Assembly: GCA_009602725.1 (NCBI GenBank)
Contig: WELB01000039.1
Coordinates: 471,799 to 523,785, forward strand
Reading direction: 5' to 3'
DNA: 51,987 bases
Source of the DNA: Spirogloea muscicola
Lineage: Eukaryota; Streptophyta; Zygnematophyceae; Spirogloeales; Spirogloeaceae
Under the pieces are notes generated by a model. It was not told where the DNA came from, ran no database searches, and saw only the letters and a list, made by a program, of their open reading frames with translations. This document shows positions 1 to 12,930 of this stretch, one piece after another. A program made the translations under genes and the position numbers. Position 1 is the first letter of the stretch; each line of letters starts with the position of its first letter.

Positions 1-404
1 CGCTCCAGCTCCCCAAGTTAGCTTGTCAGATTTGTTTGTGCTCACCCGTGGGTACTAATGTCATCTTAGGTACCTTAGATTAGGTCTCCGTATTATGTAG
101 CATTGTTTAGTCTGCACTCGACTCTGCCTGAACAATGTATTGGCTTGAATTGGCCTCCCTTTCAATTCATGCGCCCCGCGCGCCTTCTCTCTCTTAATAC
201 ACACGCATTCCTTCTGGGGCCCGCAGCCGAACGCGCGCGCCTCCACGCCGCCAGTATCGCTTGGCAGAAGTTGGCCTGTGACCCCAACCCCACCGGGCAG
301 CCACCCTGCGGCGGCTCAGTGCCACGCGTCAGGCGGCTCGCCCCGTCCCGCCGTTCCCAGACTGGGCCCGCCGGCTTCGGAGTGGCCCGAGGGAGGCTCT
401 TGCC

Positions 405-480
405 CCCTTCTCGTACTCTGTTCATTCTTTTTCGGGCTGGTTGTTCCAGCCCCTATTCTCAATGGGCGAGCACTTTCTTC
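405..480 (+). repeat. Dispersed hairpin element, copy 1
   Basis: The core is a perfect 7-bp inverted repeat, GGGCTGG (434-440) and CCAGCCC (446-452), with a 5-nt loop. It follows a pyrimidine-rich tail ending TTCATTCTTTTTC and is followed by CTCAATGGGCGAGCAC. The same right flank recurs at 14100-14130 and, inverted, at 30025-30047, so these three form a sub-family. Confidence 0.7.
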
Positions 481-1164
481 TTGCGGGGGCCGCCAGCGGC
501 ATGCAGCTTGGCGGCCCCGCCGTCGGGCCGCCCATGAGAAACTGCGATGCGATGCGGTCCGGCGACACCGTCGTGGGGCCCCGCCCGCCCATGACGGCCC
601 CTTCTAAATGTGGCCGGGCGCTTTGCTTCACCACACCGGAATAGAGTACAAGTAACCAGGCTCACCCGTTTCACGTCATCAAGCTTCTTCTGATACGCAT
701 TGTGGAGCCCTTTGCATTCGTCAGAGCAGAAACAGAGGAGAGTCGCGGCACACTGGTGTGCACGGAAATAGCCTCCCGCCGCCGCCCCGGCCGCTTTGCG
801 CGTGGAGAGCGCACCGCCGTCACGGGGGCCCGGCCGGCGTCTCCCATGGCGGGGCTCGTCCGCCCTTGTACATTTTCTTTGTGTGCTGGCTGGCTTTACA
901 CAGCCCTTTGCCCCCTTTGAGGAAGCCCCTGCATTTTGGGCTTTGCCTTAACAAGTTTTACAAGTATTCCGTCCTCACAGCCATCGCCCTCCACTGGATG
1001 ATAGTCTTCCTTGTTTCTTCCTCCCTGCGCCAGGAAGCCAGGAAGCCAGCTTGACCACCCCCTACCTGTCTGCAACGAGCTCAGGCGTATGCTCTGCATC
1101 AGAAAGCTGGTCGAGCCTTAGCTGCTGGCACAAGAGCTAGTCAATTGCCGTCCGGTATTCGAGC

Positions 1165-1310
1165 GTCAGCTAGCGACCTCTATGTGCTGACTCGTGGTTA
1201 CTGAGCGGGTCAGCTTAGCAGCAGGTGACGTACATTTGTCCAATGTGCTTGCCTTTGTACTTGGCCACACATGGCCTCCCCATCTCTTAATATACACGCA
1301 TTTTCCTCCT
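1165..1310 (+). repeat. Dispersed repeat, long block (copy A)
   Basis: The block runs from TAGCGACC through TGGTTACTGAGCGGGTCA to CTTGCCTTTGTACTTGGCC and ends near a TTAATATACACGC motif. An inverted, clearly homologous copy lies at 50755-50905, about 49.5 kb away. The TGGTTACTRAG segment is shared with several hairpin-element copies (13386, 50365, 51551), which suggests this is the left part of the same element family. It has no coding potential. Confidence 0.6.
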
Positions 1311-1680
1311 CCCATCATCCCTCCCCCGCGCGCCACTGAGCTCGGACTGCCGGCGTCGCCGCCGCCGCCACCGCCGCCGCAGAGCCACAATTGGCGCGCG
1401 CCACGCGCTCTCGTCGCCGCCAGCCGCCTCCCAGCACAGCCGGCTCCGCCTCGTGCCCAGTGCAGCGCTCGGCCTCATCGGCCATAGCGCTCCCTCGCCC
1501 TTCCCGTCGATCAGGCCCGGCGCGCTTGCGGCAGGCTCGCGGCCAGGCTTCCGCCTCTGGCGCTCTTGCCTGCCAGCGGCTGTGCTTGACGGCGAGCACA
1601 GCGATGTGGAGTGAGCAAGGCGTCTGACTTGCCAATTTGGCAGCCAGCGGGCCCGGTGCCCATCCTTTGGTGCCCGCTCA

Positions 1681-3000
1681 ATGACCGGCCTCAAGGGGCA
1701 CATTTCTGAGCGACGGAGCTCAGAGTCCATCTGCAGCAATGCTCCATTCACAAAGTCCAGCCTGTCGGAGATATCTGACATCTGCAGCAGATCAAATCTG
1801 CGCCCAGGTGAGCACAATGACGCATCTACAAGCACCTGTTGCGGGGAGGGGTCCAGACATGGAGACTGTAGCTTCTTGCACTCATCTGCGCTTTCTGCCA
1901 GGCAGTGCTTCAGGCACGTTCTTTTGATGAAAGGAGACGGATGTGCACATAGTCTGGCTCTGAAATTGCAGTGCTGACAGATTCTCTCTTAATCTTGATT
2001 CCCAGTGGACGTGGTAAATCTTTGGAGGCAGCCTGGTGCTGCGGCACTGGTGCTTGTTGTCAGCAGCCTCATTTACTGGCACTGCATGGCTGCAAACCGG
2101 ACAATTGTGTCATTGATTGCGGACATGCTCCTGGTCATTGTGTGCGCTATTGGCATCCTGAGATTACTGTGCCGGCATCTCAAGATCTCGTGAGTGCTTC
2201 GAAACAGTCTCTGTGGATGCTGATATGTACACCATCTGACATTACCGCGAAGATGGTATGTGCTTGCATACATGCTCTTGAGAAAAGAGCTTCTACAATC
2301 ACACTTGCGGGGCCTTGTTTGTGCAGAATTTCTACGAGTCCCTTTGAGGTTCAACTATCAGCCGAGGCAGCAACATGCTTTGTCGCATGCTTAGCAAACA
2401 CCGTCTGCGCAACAGAAGGTGTCCTTAGAGTGGCAGCGAGTGGATCTGATTACAAGCTCTTTGCAAAGGTTAGATGTTCTGGCAAGCAGCTTGTGCAATG
2501 TTCCCTACTCTTCTTAGGCCTGCAATCCAATTAGTATTGCATTTAGATCTTAGAGCGTGCTTTGAGTTGATGGACTGCAGTAGAATTGGGTCAGGAAGGT
2601 AAACCAATGTGCCGAGTATCAGAGGTCTGAGTCTATTGTTCTGGTGCAGGTTGTGACTTTTCTGTACGGCGCATCCATTCTGGGGAGAATGTTCTCTGGT
2701 CCAACTCTTGCATACATTGGTAAGAGGCAATGCATAGCAAGCCTGTCCTTCTGTGAGGCACGGCACTTATGGTCTTGCACTGCCACTGTGGAACAGCACT
2801 TGTTATGAGATAACTCATGTTGGGTCTTTGCTGCTGCAGGATTGTGGCTGTCCGTCACAGTTCCATTCTTCCCTCAGCGGGAGACAATGGGAAACGGCGG
2901 GAGCAAGGGAGTTGCAACATGTCGCAAATTGAAACCAGGTCTTGGCTCACTAAGCGCCATTCTGCGGACCCAAATAGTTGACAAACAGCAGGCTAGATAA
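1681..3000 (+). CDS. Reticulon-like ER membrane-shaping protein, 5 exons
   Basis: Predicted exons are 1681-1807, 2006-2189, 2327-2468, 2650-2719 and 2840-3000. All introns are GT-AG, phases agree, and the total is 684 nt (227 aa). A Ser-rich N-terminus of about 42 residues precedes a reticulon-homology domain. It opens with VVNLWRQP, followed by a long hydrophobic hairpin (LVLVVSSLIYW...LLVIVCAIGILRLL), a polar loop ending in DYKLFAK, a second hydrophobic stretch from VVTFLYG to TVPFF, and a basic tail. This order matches the family pattern (LWR.P, membrane hairpin, LKLFLKV, second hairpin, TVP). Reticulons bend tubular ER membranes. The start is the first in-frame ATG. The terminal retrieval-type KKxx signal seen in some relatives is absent. 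A TGTAA element lies at 3292. The family call rests on pattern, so a divergent member is possible. Confidence 0.8.
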
Positions 3001-3583
3001 TAGCACGAGCCAGCCCTATCACTACTAGCAGTGACAAGGCTTGGTTTCTATTGTGCTAGCAAACTTACTTAGGACAGTAGGTAATGATGACATAGGTTTG
3101 CGCCATAGAACAAAGTGTGTACTATTGATGTAGGGTTGCATGCTTGTTAAGTCTGGCATAGCAGCAGATACTGCAGGGGTGCACACAGCGTTCAGTGTAG
3201 GTACAGGCCCTATATTACTGCACTATTTGTGCATGGGAGCACTTTCATAGTATCCAAAGTAATCATCTTGCTCCTATTGGGACATCATTAGTGTAACTTC
3301 ACTGTCCATGCATGCAGTAAAGAAGTGCTTCCTTTGTACACTTGCCTGCATGGTCTCCCTGGTTATGCAGATACATTCGAACGCTGAATGCCCCTATATT
3401 CATCTAAGCACAATCGGCATGTGTCTCCGCCTGCTACATGATCAGGTTATCCTGCATGCATAATGTGCATCTGACACTTGTATAATGGTGGTCATGATTA
3501 TTGACATCGCAGCAATGTCCCACACAGTTGAAAGGTACTATAATGGATGTACTTCATGCTTTGTGACTGTGAAGAGCATGAAA
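3001..3583. other. Convergent spacer between reticulon and eL43 genes
   Basis: This AT-richer sequence must hold both 3' UTRs. I see no open frame of interest, no hairpin element and no recognisable repeat. TGTAA at 3292-3296 is a candidate poly(A) signal for the plus-strand gene. Confidence 0.6.
3292..3296 (+). promoter_or_regulatory. Candidate poly(A) signal TGTAA (reticulon-like gene)
   Basis: TGTAA lies 292 nt behind the stop codon. This pentamer is the usual polyadenylation signal of chlorophyte nuclear genes. It is short, so the assignment rests on position. Confidence 0.4.
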
Positions 3584-5213
<1,630 letters not shown>

Positions 5214-6053
5214 GGCTGCGCCGCGCGAGGCCGCCGCCGCCGCCGCCGCCGCCGCCGCAGGGCGCGGCGCCAAGGAGGGGGGCGAGGATGGGGGGTGGCC
5301 TTAAACCCTGCTTGGTGACTTTGTGGGCGCTGCACGGAGCAGGGTTTTGCCCAGGCCCCCCAGCAGCCCCCCCCGCTGGGAGCCGTCCGATGGAGCCCAC
5401 ACGGGGTTGCCCACGGTGCATCCGACGGCCGAGCCGGCCCCGGCCCCAGGGCCTGCCCGGCTCTGGCGGGCAGGGCCCCGGAGCGCAGATGAGTCCGCTC
5501 GGGCTGTCGCCAATGGTGGTGCTTAGTGGTGGCCTCGTGGNGGCGGCGGCGGCGGCGACCGTGGCGGCGGCGGCGGGCGTCGTGCGCGTGTGGACTTGCG
5601 TTCCCGCTTCGCTCTCGCGACGACGGATACGCCACCATCCGTTCGGTGCCGCTGTGGTGGCAAAGCCAGCGGCGGAGGCCCCACGGCGGCGGCAGCCATG
5701 GCCGCGGCGTGCCAGCCTACGGCCAGCAGCTCTGGCAGCTGGGCCTCCCGGCGGCTCTCCCGCTCCGAGGCCTCGCCGGCCAGTTCTCGCAGCAGCGCCC
5801 GCGTCCTCCGAGCGGCACCGCAGCCCGGCCGGCGCCAGTGGGCTGCAGGTGGGCCTGCAGCGAGGCCGGCTCTCGCAGGCGAGAGGCGCGCAGCCGCTCA
5901 GAAGCCCCTCCATTGCACCACCTTCGACGAGGTGCGCCTTCTGCGAGGCAGCAGCATCAGAAGCCGCTGCTCATCTTGCCAGAAGCGTGGCTTGGCAGCA
6001 CTGTATCCGCCACGCTATCGCCTGTTGGGAAGCACAGGGAGCTGGCGAAGTAG
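5214..6053. other. GC-rich 5' region between eL43 and starch synthase
   Basis: This GCC/GCG-rich stretch must contain the divergent promoters and the first exon(s) of the starch synthase, including any plastid transit peptide. I could not choose a frame. All three plus frames are open for long distances, and one around 5590-5900 is rich in Ala, Arg and Ser, as transit peptides are. A single N at 5541 inside a GCG run marks a gap of unknown size and blocks the frame argument. Long minus-strand open frames here look like composition effects. Confidence 0.45.
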
Positions 6054-9000
6054 GTGCGAAGTGGAGCTGCCCCTGAGTTACTCCTTCGGGAGCTTGCGTC
6101 CGCTTTCCAGGGCAGCAACCTGGGTGCTGAGCAGCTGCTGTCGCGCGCGGACGGCGACGTCCTGGTGGAGACAGACCCAGCCCTGTCCATCAGCGTCAAG
6201 CAGCCCCACTATGAGGTCAGAAGCGTGGGCGATTGGCCTTTAGTGATCCACTTCTAGGCAGCCAGAGATTTCAGTGAGGCGTTGCTAAAGTAGATTGACA
6301 AATACCTCCAACGGGGACTGCATATAGCAGCTACTGTCAGCTGGCAATGCTGGCACGACATTGTTGAGATGTTCCACCTTCAAGCACTGTTGCACATATT
6401 TCAGTGTAAGAGCTGAAGCAGAGAGACATGGTTCTGTAGGGCGAGACTAGCAGAGGATTTATTGACATTGTCAAGTGCCAACCAGCAAATCAGCTCTTGT
6501 CGTGCAGCTGGCGTGTGTGTACAACAGCCACGGGAGGATCCTGCAGCCAGCCAAGCGGCTGTGGCTCCACATGGGCCACTCGGGCTGGCAGGATACACGG
6601 GATATCGAGCTGCAGCAGGCTGCAGGGAAACCAGAGGTTTTCGTTCACGCCTGTGCTGGCTCGGTCTTCTGGGGTATTGCTTTCTGAAGTCTTCCTAGTA
6701 GCAAGACTTGAGCTGGGTCCACAACAGTTGCAGCTGTGCACTGAAGCTAGCACTACAACCCACAGCCAACTGCCTACAAATCCAACTGCCTTACTTAGAG
6801 CAGCTTGGATATCTTACTTGCCTGCTGTTACAGGTGTGGGTCGGCTGCGCAAGGCTGCCAGCGTCCAGGCTATCGTCGGCCACGCATCTCGAGGTCCAGC
6901 TGGTGTTCAAGGGCCAGATGGAGGACGGCGAGGAGCGGTGGGACAACAATGAGGGCAGAAACTGGGGAGTTGCAGTTGAGCTCTTGCCCGGCGAAGGCCT
7001 GGTGACTGCTCTGCCGCCGGCCCGGCACCTCGCGAGCTCCCTGCTGCTGAGGGTTGAGACCCTCACAGCCAACGACCTGCTGACGAGACACCAGGGAGAG
7101 GCCCTCCGCACCCTGGCTTGGCAGGGCGACTTCTCTATCCTGCGGGTGTATGAGCAGGTGAGGACCAGGAGCCTCATTGATGGTCACAGCTGCCTTTAGC
7201 CACTTGAAGACTTGTGTAATCAGTGGCAGACTTCTGGTGACTGAGGAGGGTGAGGACTGACTCTGCTCATGCCTTAGGGGCATCATGAGGCATCAGGTGC
7301 GGTGGTGGGACGACGTCTCGATCACATCTGTTTTCACCAACAGGCTGGGCTTCTTGCGACGGCCTGGGCTGCATACTGTCCACGTCACCTCTGAGATGGC
7401 TCCAGTTGCCAAAGTTGGAGGTCTTGCTGATGTGGTCACTTCACTTGCCAAGGCTCACCAAGTAAGCAAGTACAATGATTTGCTCGGGCATCTGGCATCA
7501 GCTCCAAGTCCCGTTGTTCAAGGTGTAGCTAGATGTAGCTTGATTGAACCAATGGAAGCTGCAGCTGCTTGGCTCTAACAGGTCACTGTCTGTGCTTATG
7601 CCCAGATACTTGGCACGTTGATAGAGATCATAATGCCCAAGTATGACTGCATTGACTACAAGTGCGTAGAGGAGCTCCGTCAGCTGTGTAAGGTTTCTCT
7701 CAAATCATATTCCCCAATGACAAATTGAAATTGTGAGTTAGAATGTCTGCGGCTGCGTCCGACTCGTCAAGCTTCGTAAGAGGAAGTGCCAATATACTAT
7801 ACCCCTGTAGAAGCTTACGGAAGTAATTTGCGAACCCCAGAAAGGAGCGCAAATGAGGTACATTCCGTGGCACAGGCCAATCCCGTACAACCGAAGTCTT
7901 CTTGGGGTCGACACGTATGCCGTCTTTGCCCACGACATGCCCAAGGTATGTCAGCTCCGGCTGGTAAAGTACGCACGTGGACCTCTTGGCATACTACTGA
8001 TTCTCACGCAACAACTGCAGCACTCGGCGCAGGTGCCCCGTGTGAATGGCGTTTTGCTGAACACCAGTATGTCATCCAAGTAAACCACCACAGGCTCGCA
8101 ACCAGCACAGGCTCGCAGGGGCACTTGTGTTTAGCTCCCTAGACCTGCAAAGTGGGTATCACCAGATACGTATCACGCCTGCAGATGTTTCAAAGTTGGC
8201 GTTCCGTAGGACGCTTGGACACTTCCAGTCCGAGGTGCTCAGCTTTGGTTTGACCAATGCACCAGCTACGTTCCAGGCTGTGATGACGAGGGTCTTTGGC
8301 CCCCTGCTCTGCGATTTTGTGCTGGTTTACTTGGACGACATACTGGTGTTCAGCAAGACGCCGGGGGTTCACGTGGGGCACCTGCGCCGAGTGCTGCAGT
8401 TGTTGCGTGAGAATCAGTTGTATGCCAATAGGTCCAAGTGCGTACTCTACCAGCCGGAGCTGACATACCTTGGGCATGTCGTGGGTAAAGACGGCATACG
8501 TGTCGACCTCAAGAAGACTTCAATTGTACGGGATTGGCCTGTGCCACGGAATGTACCTCAGTTGCGCTCCTTTCTGGGGTTCGCAGACTACTTCCGTAAG
8601 CTCCTACAGGGGTATGGGAACTTGGCACTTGCTCTAACATGTGCACATTGGCCATATAAGCCTGGCAGTTGGAGGCCAAGTCATTGAGGTCCCTCTGAGG
8701 ACCACACAGGCCGTGATGCCTGAAAGAGGGAGTTGGCTGTCAGGTTGATGTGGTGTGGAATGGAGCAGAAATAGCCACCCTGGTGTGGAGTGGCCTGGTA
8801 GATGGGCTTCCGGTCTACTTTGTGGAGCCGCATAGCAGCGATGCATTCTTCTGGCGGGGGTACTATTATGGCCAGGCGGACGACGGGGCCAGGTTCCTCT
8901 TCTTCTGTCGAGCTGCACTTGAGTTCCTGCTGTGGTCTGGCAAGCAACCGGACGTTCTCCACCTCCATGACTGGCAGGTCAACTAGGTCTGCTCAATGGC

Positions 9001-11162
9001 TGCCTCTGTTGCTGTGGCTGCTATATGGATCTCACAGAAAGAGGGTACTACTGAAGGAAAAATATTAAATTGATTGTAGCTCTCTCTGGCCTTGCTGTCT
9101 GGCCCACACCACTGAATCATTGGTTATGGCTCTCTTGATTGCTGGCAGACAGCGGCCATCGCCCCGTTGCTCAAGGAGGAGTACAGACAGAGGGGCTTGT
9201 GGAAGCCCCGGGTGATGTTCACCATCCACAACATTGCATACCAAGGCGTGCTGTCCGCTGACTGCCTGCAGACCATTGGCCTCGATCCCGAGAGAAGCCC
9301 GCAACTCACGCAGATGGTGGACTACTCCAGGCCAGGATTCTTCCCCGGCAAATACGACATCAACTTGCTGAGGGTGGGCCTGATTACCATCACATTCAAA
9401 AACATGTCTGCTTGATGCTTTGGCCAGGATATACTCAATGTGGGTCTCATGTCCTGCATTTGGAAGCTATGCTACAAATACACATCAAATCCTTCTACCT
9501 TGCATGCTTAATGACCTCTTCACCTTCACAATGTTCTTAGCCTATCTTATGAGCTCTTGATTACTGTTCTTGTTTTCAGCTGATCCGAGTCCATATGTCC
9601 TTCGCTTGGTGAGCCACTGGCAGGGTGGGATTGTGTTTGCAGACAAGGTCACGACTGTCTCCCCAACGTACGCTAATGAGGTCCTCCAGCCTCAGTATGG
9701 CCTGGGCCTCGAGGGAGTCATATGGGAGCACAGGGGCAAGTTCTGTGGCATCTTGAATGGCCTTGACTATGAGACGTGGAACCCCGAGACTGACGACCTC
9801 ATCCCAGCCCGATATGGGGCCAGTTGGTTAGAAGGTGCTAAAGCCCTGACCATTGCTGATGATGCACTTGTCACATTCCCTTAATGGAACGGGTGACACT
9901 TATGAGGCAATAACTCCTGTTAAGTGCAGTGGTGCCTGTGCCTTACAAGGCAACCGTTTGACGTAGTCATGCATTGACACCTCTGACAGGAAAGGAGGAG
10001 TGCAAGCGGAGGTTGCTCCAAGAGTTGGGCCTTCCTCATGATGTTGATAAATACACACGAAGGCCTGTTCTATGTGTGATTTCAAGGCTAACGGAGCAGA
10101 AAGGCCTTCCCCTCATATTGGCTGCTATGGAGGTGGCGGTTTCTTCAAAGTCAATCTTTGTGCTGTTGGGGAGTGCTCCTGATCCGGCAACTCAAGTAAG
10201 TTACTTGGACAATTAAGTAACTCAAGTAAGTCACGTGGACATACGTTGTTGCTTGTGTATCAAGTGTTGATCAAACATGCCTTTGGGACCTTAGAATACT
10301 TCAGCTACGAACCATTAGCACCTTCAGCAGGTCAACGCCCGCACTTGAGGCACTTCCTTTCGTCAATACATTGTCCTGCTACAACACGATTGGCCGGATT
10401 ACGTTCAGGGAGTTTAGTACTTCTGGTGCTGTGCTTTTGTAGGGAGTTGTCGCATAATTCCAGGACTATGCAAATCAATAAATATCACCATGTGTGCAAA
10501 AAACATGAGTCCACAGAGGACGAGGTGATTGACATGAATATTTTATGTATATTACAGGCTGAATTTGAAGCCTTGGCCACAGTCTATGCGAGTGGCACAG
10601 ATGGGAGATTGATACTGCGCTATGATGAGGCCCTGGCGCATAGAATATATGCTGGAGCTGATATAATCATCATCCCTTCCTTTTTTGAACCATGTGGCCT
10701 CACTCAGGTCAGACTGACATCACAAAAATTGCAGAAGCCAATTCTGTGTCTGCCCTCTCTTTGGAGCAACCTAGAGTCTCAATACTGCCTCGTCTATATT
10801 CGCATGTGCTTATGGTCAGGAGGAGATGGGCCCCTCTAATCATCCTGAAGTGCCTGCAGATGATTAGCCTGAGGTATGGGACTATTCCCATTGTGAGGGA
10901 GACAGGTGGGCTAGCAGACACAGTCAAGGACGTTGCCCACCATAAAGACTCACATCCTGAGCATGAGCTCAACGGGTTCACATTCATTGACAAGGACCGT
11001 GCTGCTATAGTGAGGACCCTTGAGAGGGCCATTCAGGCTTTCCAGGATGGAGCTGATTGGTGGAAATCTGAGTTGGTCCCGAGGGCGATGAGGCAAGACT
11101 GGAGTTGGTCGAAGTCTGCCCAGGCTTACCTTCACCTGTATCGTCAGCTTGTAGAGTTGTAG
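6054..11162 (+). CDS. Starch synthase, SSIII/SSIV clade (CBM53-like + GT5), 5' end unresolved
   Basis: Exons read are 6054-6215, 6508-6636, 6834-7157, 7297-7461, 7606-7692, 8744-8977, 9149-9373, 9624-9834, 9990-10195, 10558-10707 and 10860-11162. All are in phase and give 731 aa from the first resolved exon. The enzyme transfers glucose from ADP-glucose to alpha-glucan non-reducing ends in the plastid. The N-terminal part resembles a CBM53 module ([31 protein letters not shown]). The GT5 part begins [22 protein letters not shown] and shows [78 protein letters not shown] and the terminal [15 protein letters not shown], rather than the common plant KVGGLG, resembles the bacterial GlgA form. The end of exon 6508-6636 is the least certain join. 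The 7693-8743 intron carries retroelement fragments. TGTAA lies at 11509. Confidence 0.9.
7700..8087 (-). pseudogene. Gypsy-type RT fragment, minus arm (broken)
   Basis: Read on the minus strand, the arm has [10 protein letters not shown], then a frame break, a TAG where the plus arm has TTG, and then [20 protein letters not shown] and [16 protein letters not shown]. These are the palm active-site strand (YLDD) and the thumb/connection start typical of Ty3/gypsy polymerases. It continues past the end of the plus arm ([12 protein letters not shown]), so the arms have different outer ends. It is not functional. Confidence 0.85.
8127..8687 (+). pseudogene. Gypsy-type RT fragment, plus arm
   Basis: An uninterrupted frame of about 187 codons covers the RT palm and thumb: [42 protein letters not shown], a [14 protein letters not shown] block and [16 protein letters not shown]. 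It lacks the fingers upstream, and RNase H and integrase downstream. The homology ends near 8640 and the frame then runs into unrelated intron sequence. Transcription would be in the starch-synthase direction. The copy is more intact than the inverted arm. Confidence 0.88.
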
Positions 11163-12930
11163 TCTGGTAATGGGATACAGAATTTAACAGCACTGGACAG
11201 TCACTGTGTTCTGTTGGCCTCTTTTAGCTTTGGTACGATCCAATTTCATTGATGATAGAGATGGGTTCCGGTTAGTATGGCAACCCGGTGATCCCTTCTA
11301 CGTGTCGACACTGACATCACAAAGGCATGGCAAAAGACTCAAAATGCCCTTTGTGTTTCAGTACGGCAGTGCTCTTCATACTGCATCTCAAGCTGCAGCT
11401 ACTGCTCGTGCATTGGTCATGAGCAACAGCCAGCAGCACGTCGGATTTATGCTGGTTATTCATCTTCACTGGTTGGCTTAAATGACGCTCCTCCAATGGG
11501 GCAATGACTGTAAGCGGCGCAGACCAGAAATAAGGTATAAGGAGCCATGGGGGAGGAGCTTGTATAGGCCTATGCGATTGACTATGTAGCCTCGGGAGTC
11601 TGCACCCTCTAAATTGTGCATCTCAAGAAGAACTCTTGACAATCTCTCAGAGATGACTTGAGGGAGGTTAGCTCTGAGGCGAGTAACAGTGTTGATTCAA
11701 GCTTTGACAGCCAGACTTTGGGCCGCCGCTTATCATTTTGCGACTATTTATATCAACCTCCATCCATTCGTATTTGATGTCAAGAGCTCATGCACCAACT
11801 TTGGGGTCTGCTTGAGACTTCTTGACAAATTTGTTGAAGAACTTGCTGAGTCTGCATAGGATCACTGGATGCACTAGAAAAGCTGAGGAGCTGCAGCTGA
11901 GTTGGCAGTACCACAGCTTTCTTGCGATTTTGTGGCTGATGTTTTTGGCTTACCTTCTGATGACTGGTCTGTATACTAACAAGTGAAGCAGGGTCGTGGC
12001 TCATGGTGCAATGGTTTGTGCATAGCAGCATCAGACACTCAGACTACTACTGCATTTCTCCCAACACCCTAGGCAGTCTTTGATGCTGGTGTTGACAATG
12101 GACTCAGCAGGCCTTTGGAGAGACATGGCAGCGAGCTTTTCCAGCTGCTGACCTCTGAGCAGGTACCATCGTTCTTCGTTAAGCGGGATTTCGGTCAAAG
12201 TCAACTGGTCAACACTCTACGTTGCTGTGCACGTATGCACGTACGCAAGCTGTTCCACAAACTTCTGCTTCAATTACCCTCATGGCATTTATTGCATGTT
12301 CGCCTTAGACTTCTGACTGATGGAGCCGTAGGAAGGGGGATGGATGTCTTGGTTCCAAGCACCACCTCGCCTATGCTCTTTGCAGCTTATCCTGTGTCGA
12401 CTCTATCATTCAACATCATGCTGGTATCGGTTGTAGCCACTTTGCCCCACAAACGCGCACGCTTGGCAAGACGAACTTCGCTGTGCAATTAGAGATCTCC
12501 TAGCCAGCAATGATGATCGACACCCCAGGAAGGCAACTCAATGCCAGCAGATAGACGCTGCTGTAGCGCGCACTTTTGAATAGTACTGCACGAGAAGCCA
12601 TACCTCTTGAGCTTGGAGCCAAGCCTCATCATTGACTAGTGCTCTATCAGCTTGCTGCAACGATGCGCGTTTGATTGTGTAACATACCATCAAGCACCAC
12701 ATAACTCGTATCGTGCTACAAATCCCACTTTGTACATTTGCTATTCATGCCTCCAGGTCTTTTGTCGTGCTTACCGATCACATCTCTCCATGTCGATTCA
12801 TTAACTCCAAAGCTTTGCTATGCAGGGCCGTGCCTGTTGTGTACTTGCAGCAGCCTCTGGCTCTGCGCAGCGGCATCAATCTTCCTCCCCTAAGCTCAAC
12901 TGACTTACAACTGCTAAAATGAAGATACTG
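11163..12930. other. Region behind starch synthase with possible orphan exons
   Basis: The first 350 nt are probably the starch-synthase 3' UTR (TGTAA at 11509-11513). Beyond it I recognise no protein. Two stretches look exon-like. The first, 12073-12162 on the plus strand, is exactly 30 open codons flanked by AG and GTACC; it reads AVFDAGVDNGLSRPLERHGS and so on, ending LLTSEQ. The second is 12834-12922, behind a CAG and ending in a stop. Neither matches a family I know, and their join is not frame-determined. They may be an unannotated small gene, an alternative 3' end, or chance. Confidence 0.3.
11509..11513 (+). promoter_or_regulatory. Candidate poly(A) signal TGTAA (starch synthase)
   Basis: TGTAA lies 347 nt behind the starch-synthase stop codon, the first such pentamer on the plus strand that I noticed there. 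Confidence 0.4.

Larger units (their letters stand above)
1..1680. other. Spacer upstream of the reticulon-like gene, repeat-rich
   Basis: I see no supported gene here. The stretch holds a copy of the dispersed hairpin element (about 405-480) and two longer repeat blocks. One block (about 20-220) is related in inverted form to 13725-13860. The other (about 1165-1310) is related in inverted form to 50755-50905. The segment 1320-1600 is GC-rich with GCC runs and could be promoter or 5' UTR of the gene starting at 1681. The open frames are low-complexity shadows of GC-rich DNA. Confidence 0.6.
7693..8743. mobile_element. Inverted Ty3/gypsy reverse-transcriptase fragments inside a starch-synthase intron
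   Basis: This 1,051-nt intron is far longer than its neighbours (about 140-400 nt). It contains two copies of the same reverse-transcriptase segment facing away from each other. The minus-strand arm is about 7781-8087 and the plus-strand arm about 8323-8635, separated by roughly 235 nt. By eye the arms are around 90% identical or better. No LTRs, integrase or RNase H are visible, so this is a non-autonomous remnant, not a complete element. The flanking splice sites, AAG before GTTTCT and TGTCAG before GTT, keep the starch-synthase frame (phase 0). Confidence 0.85.
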
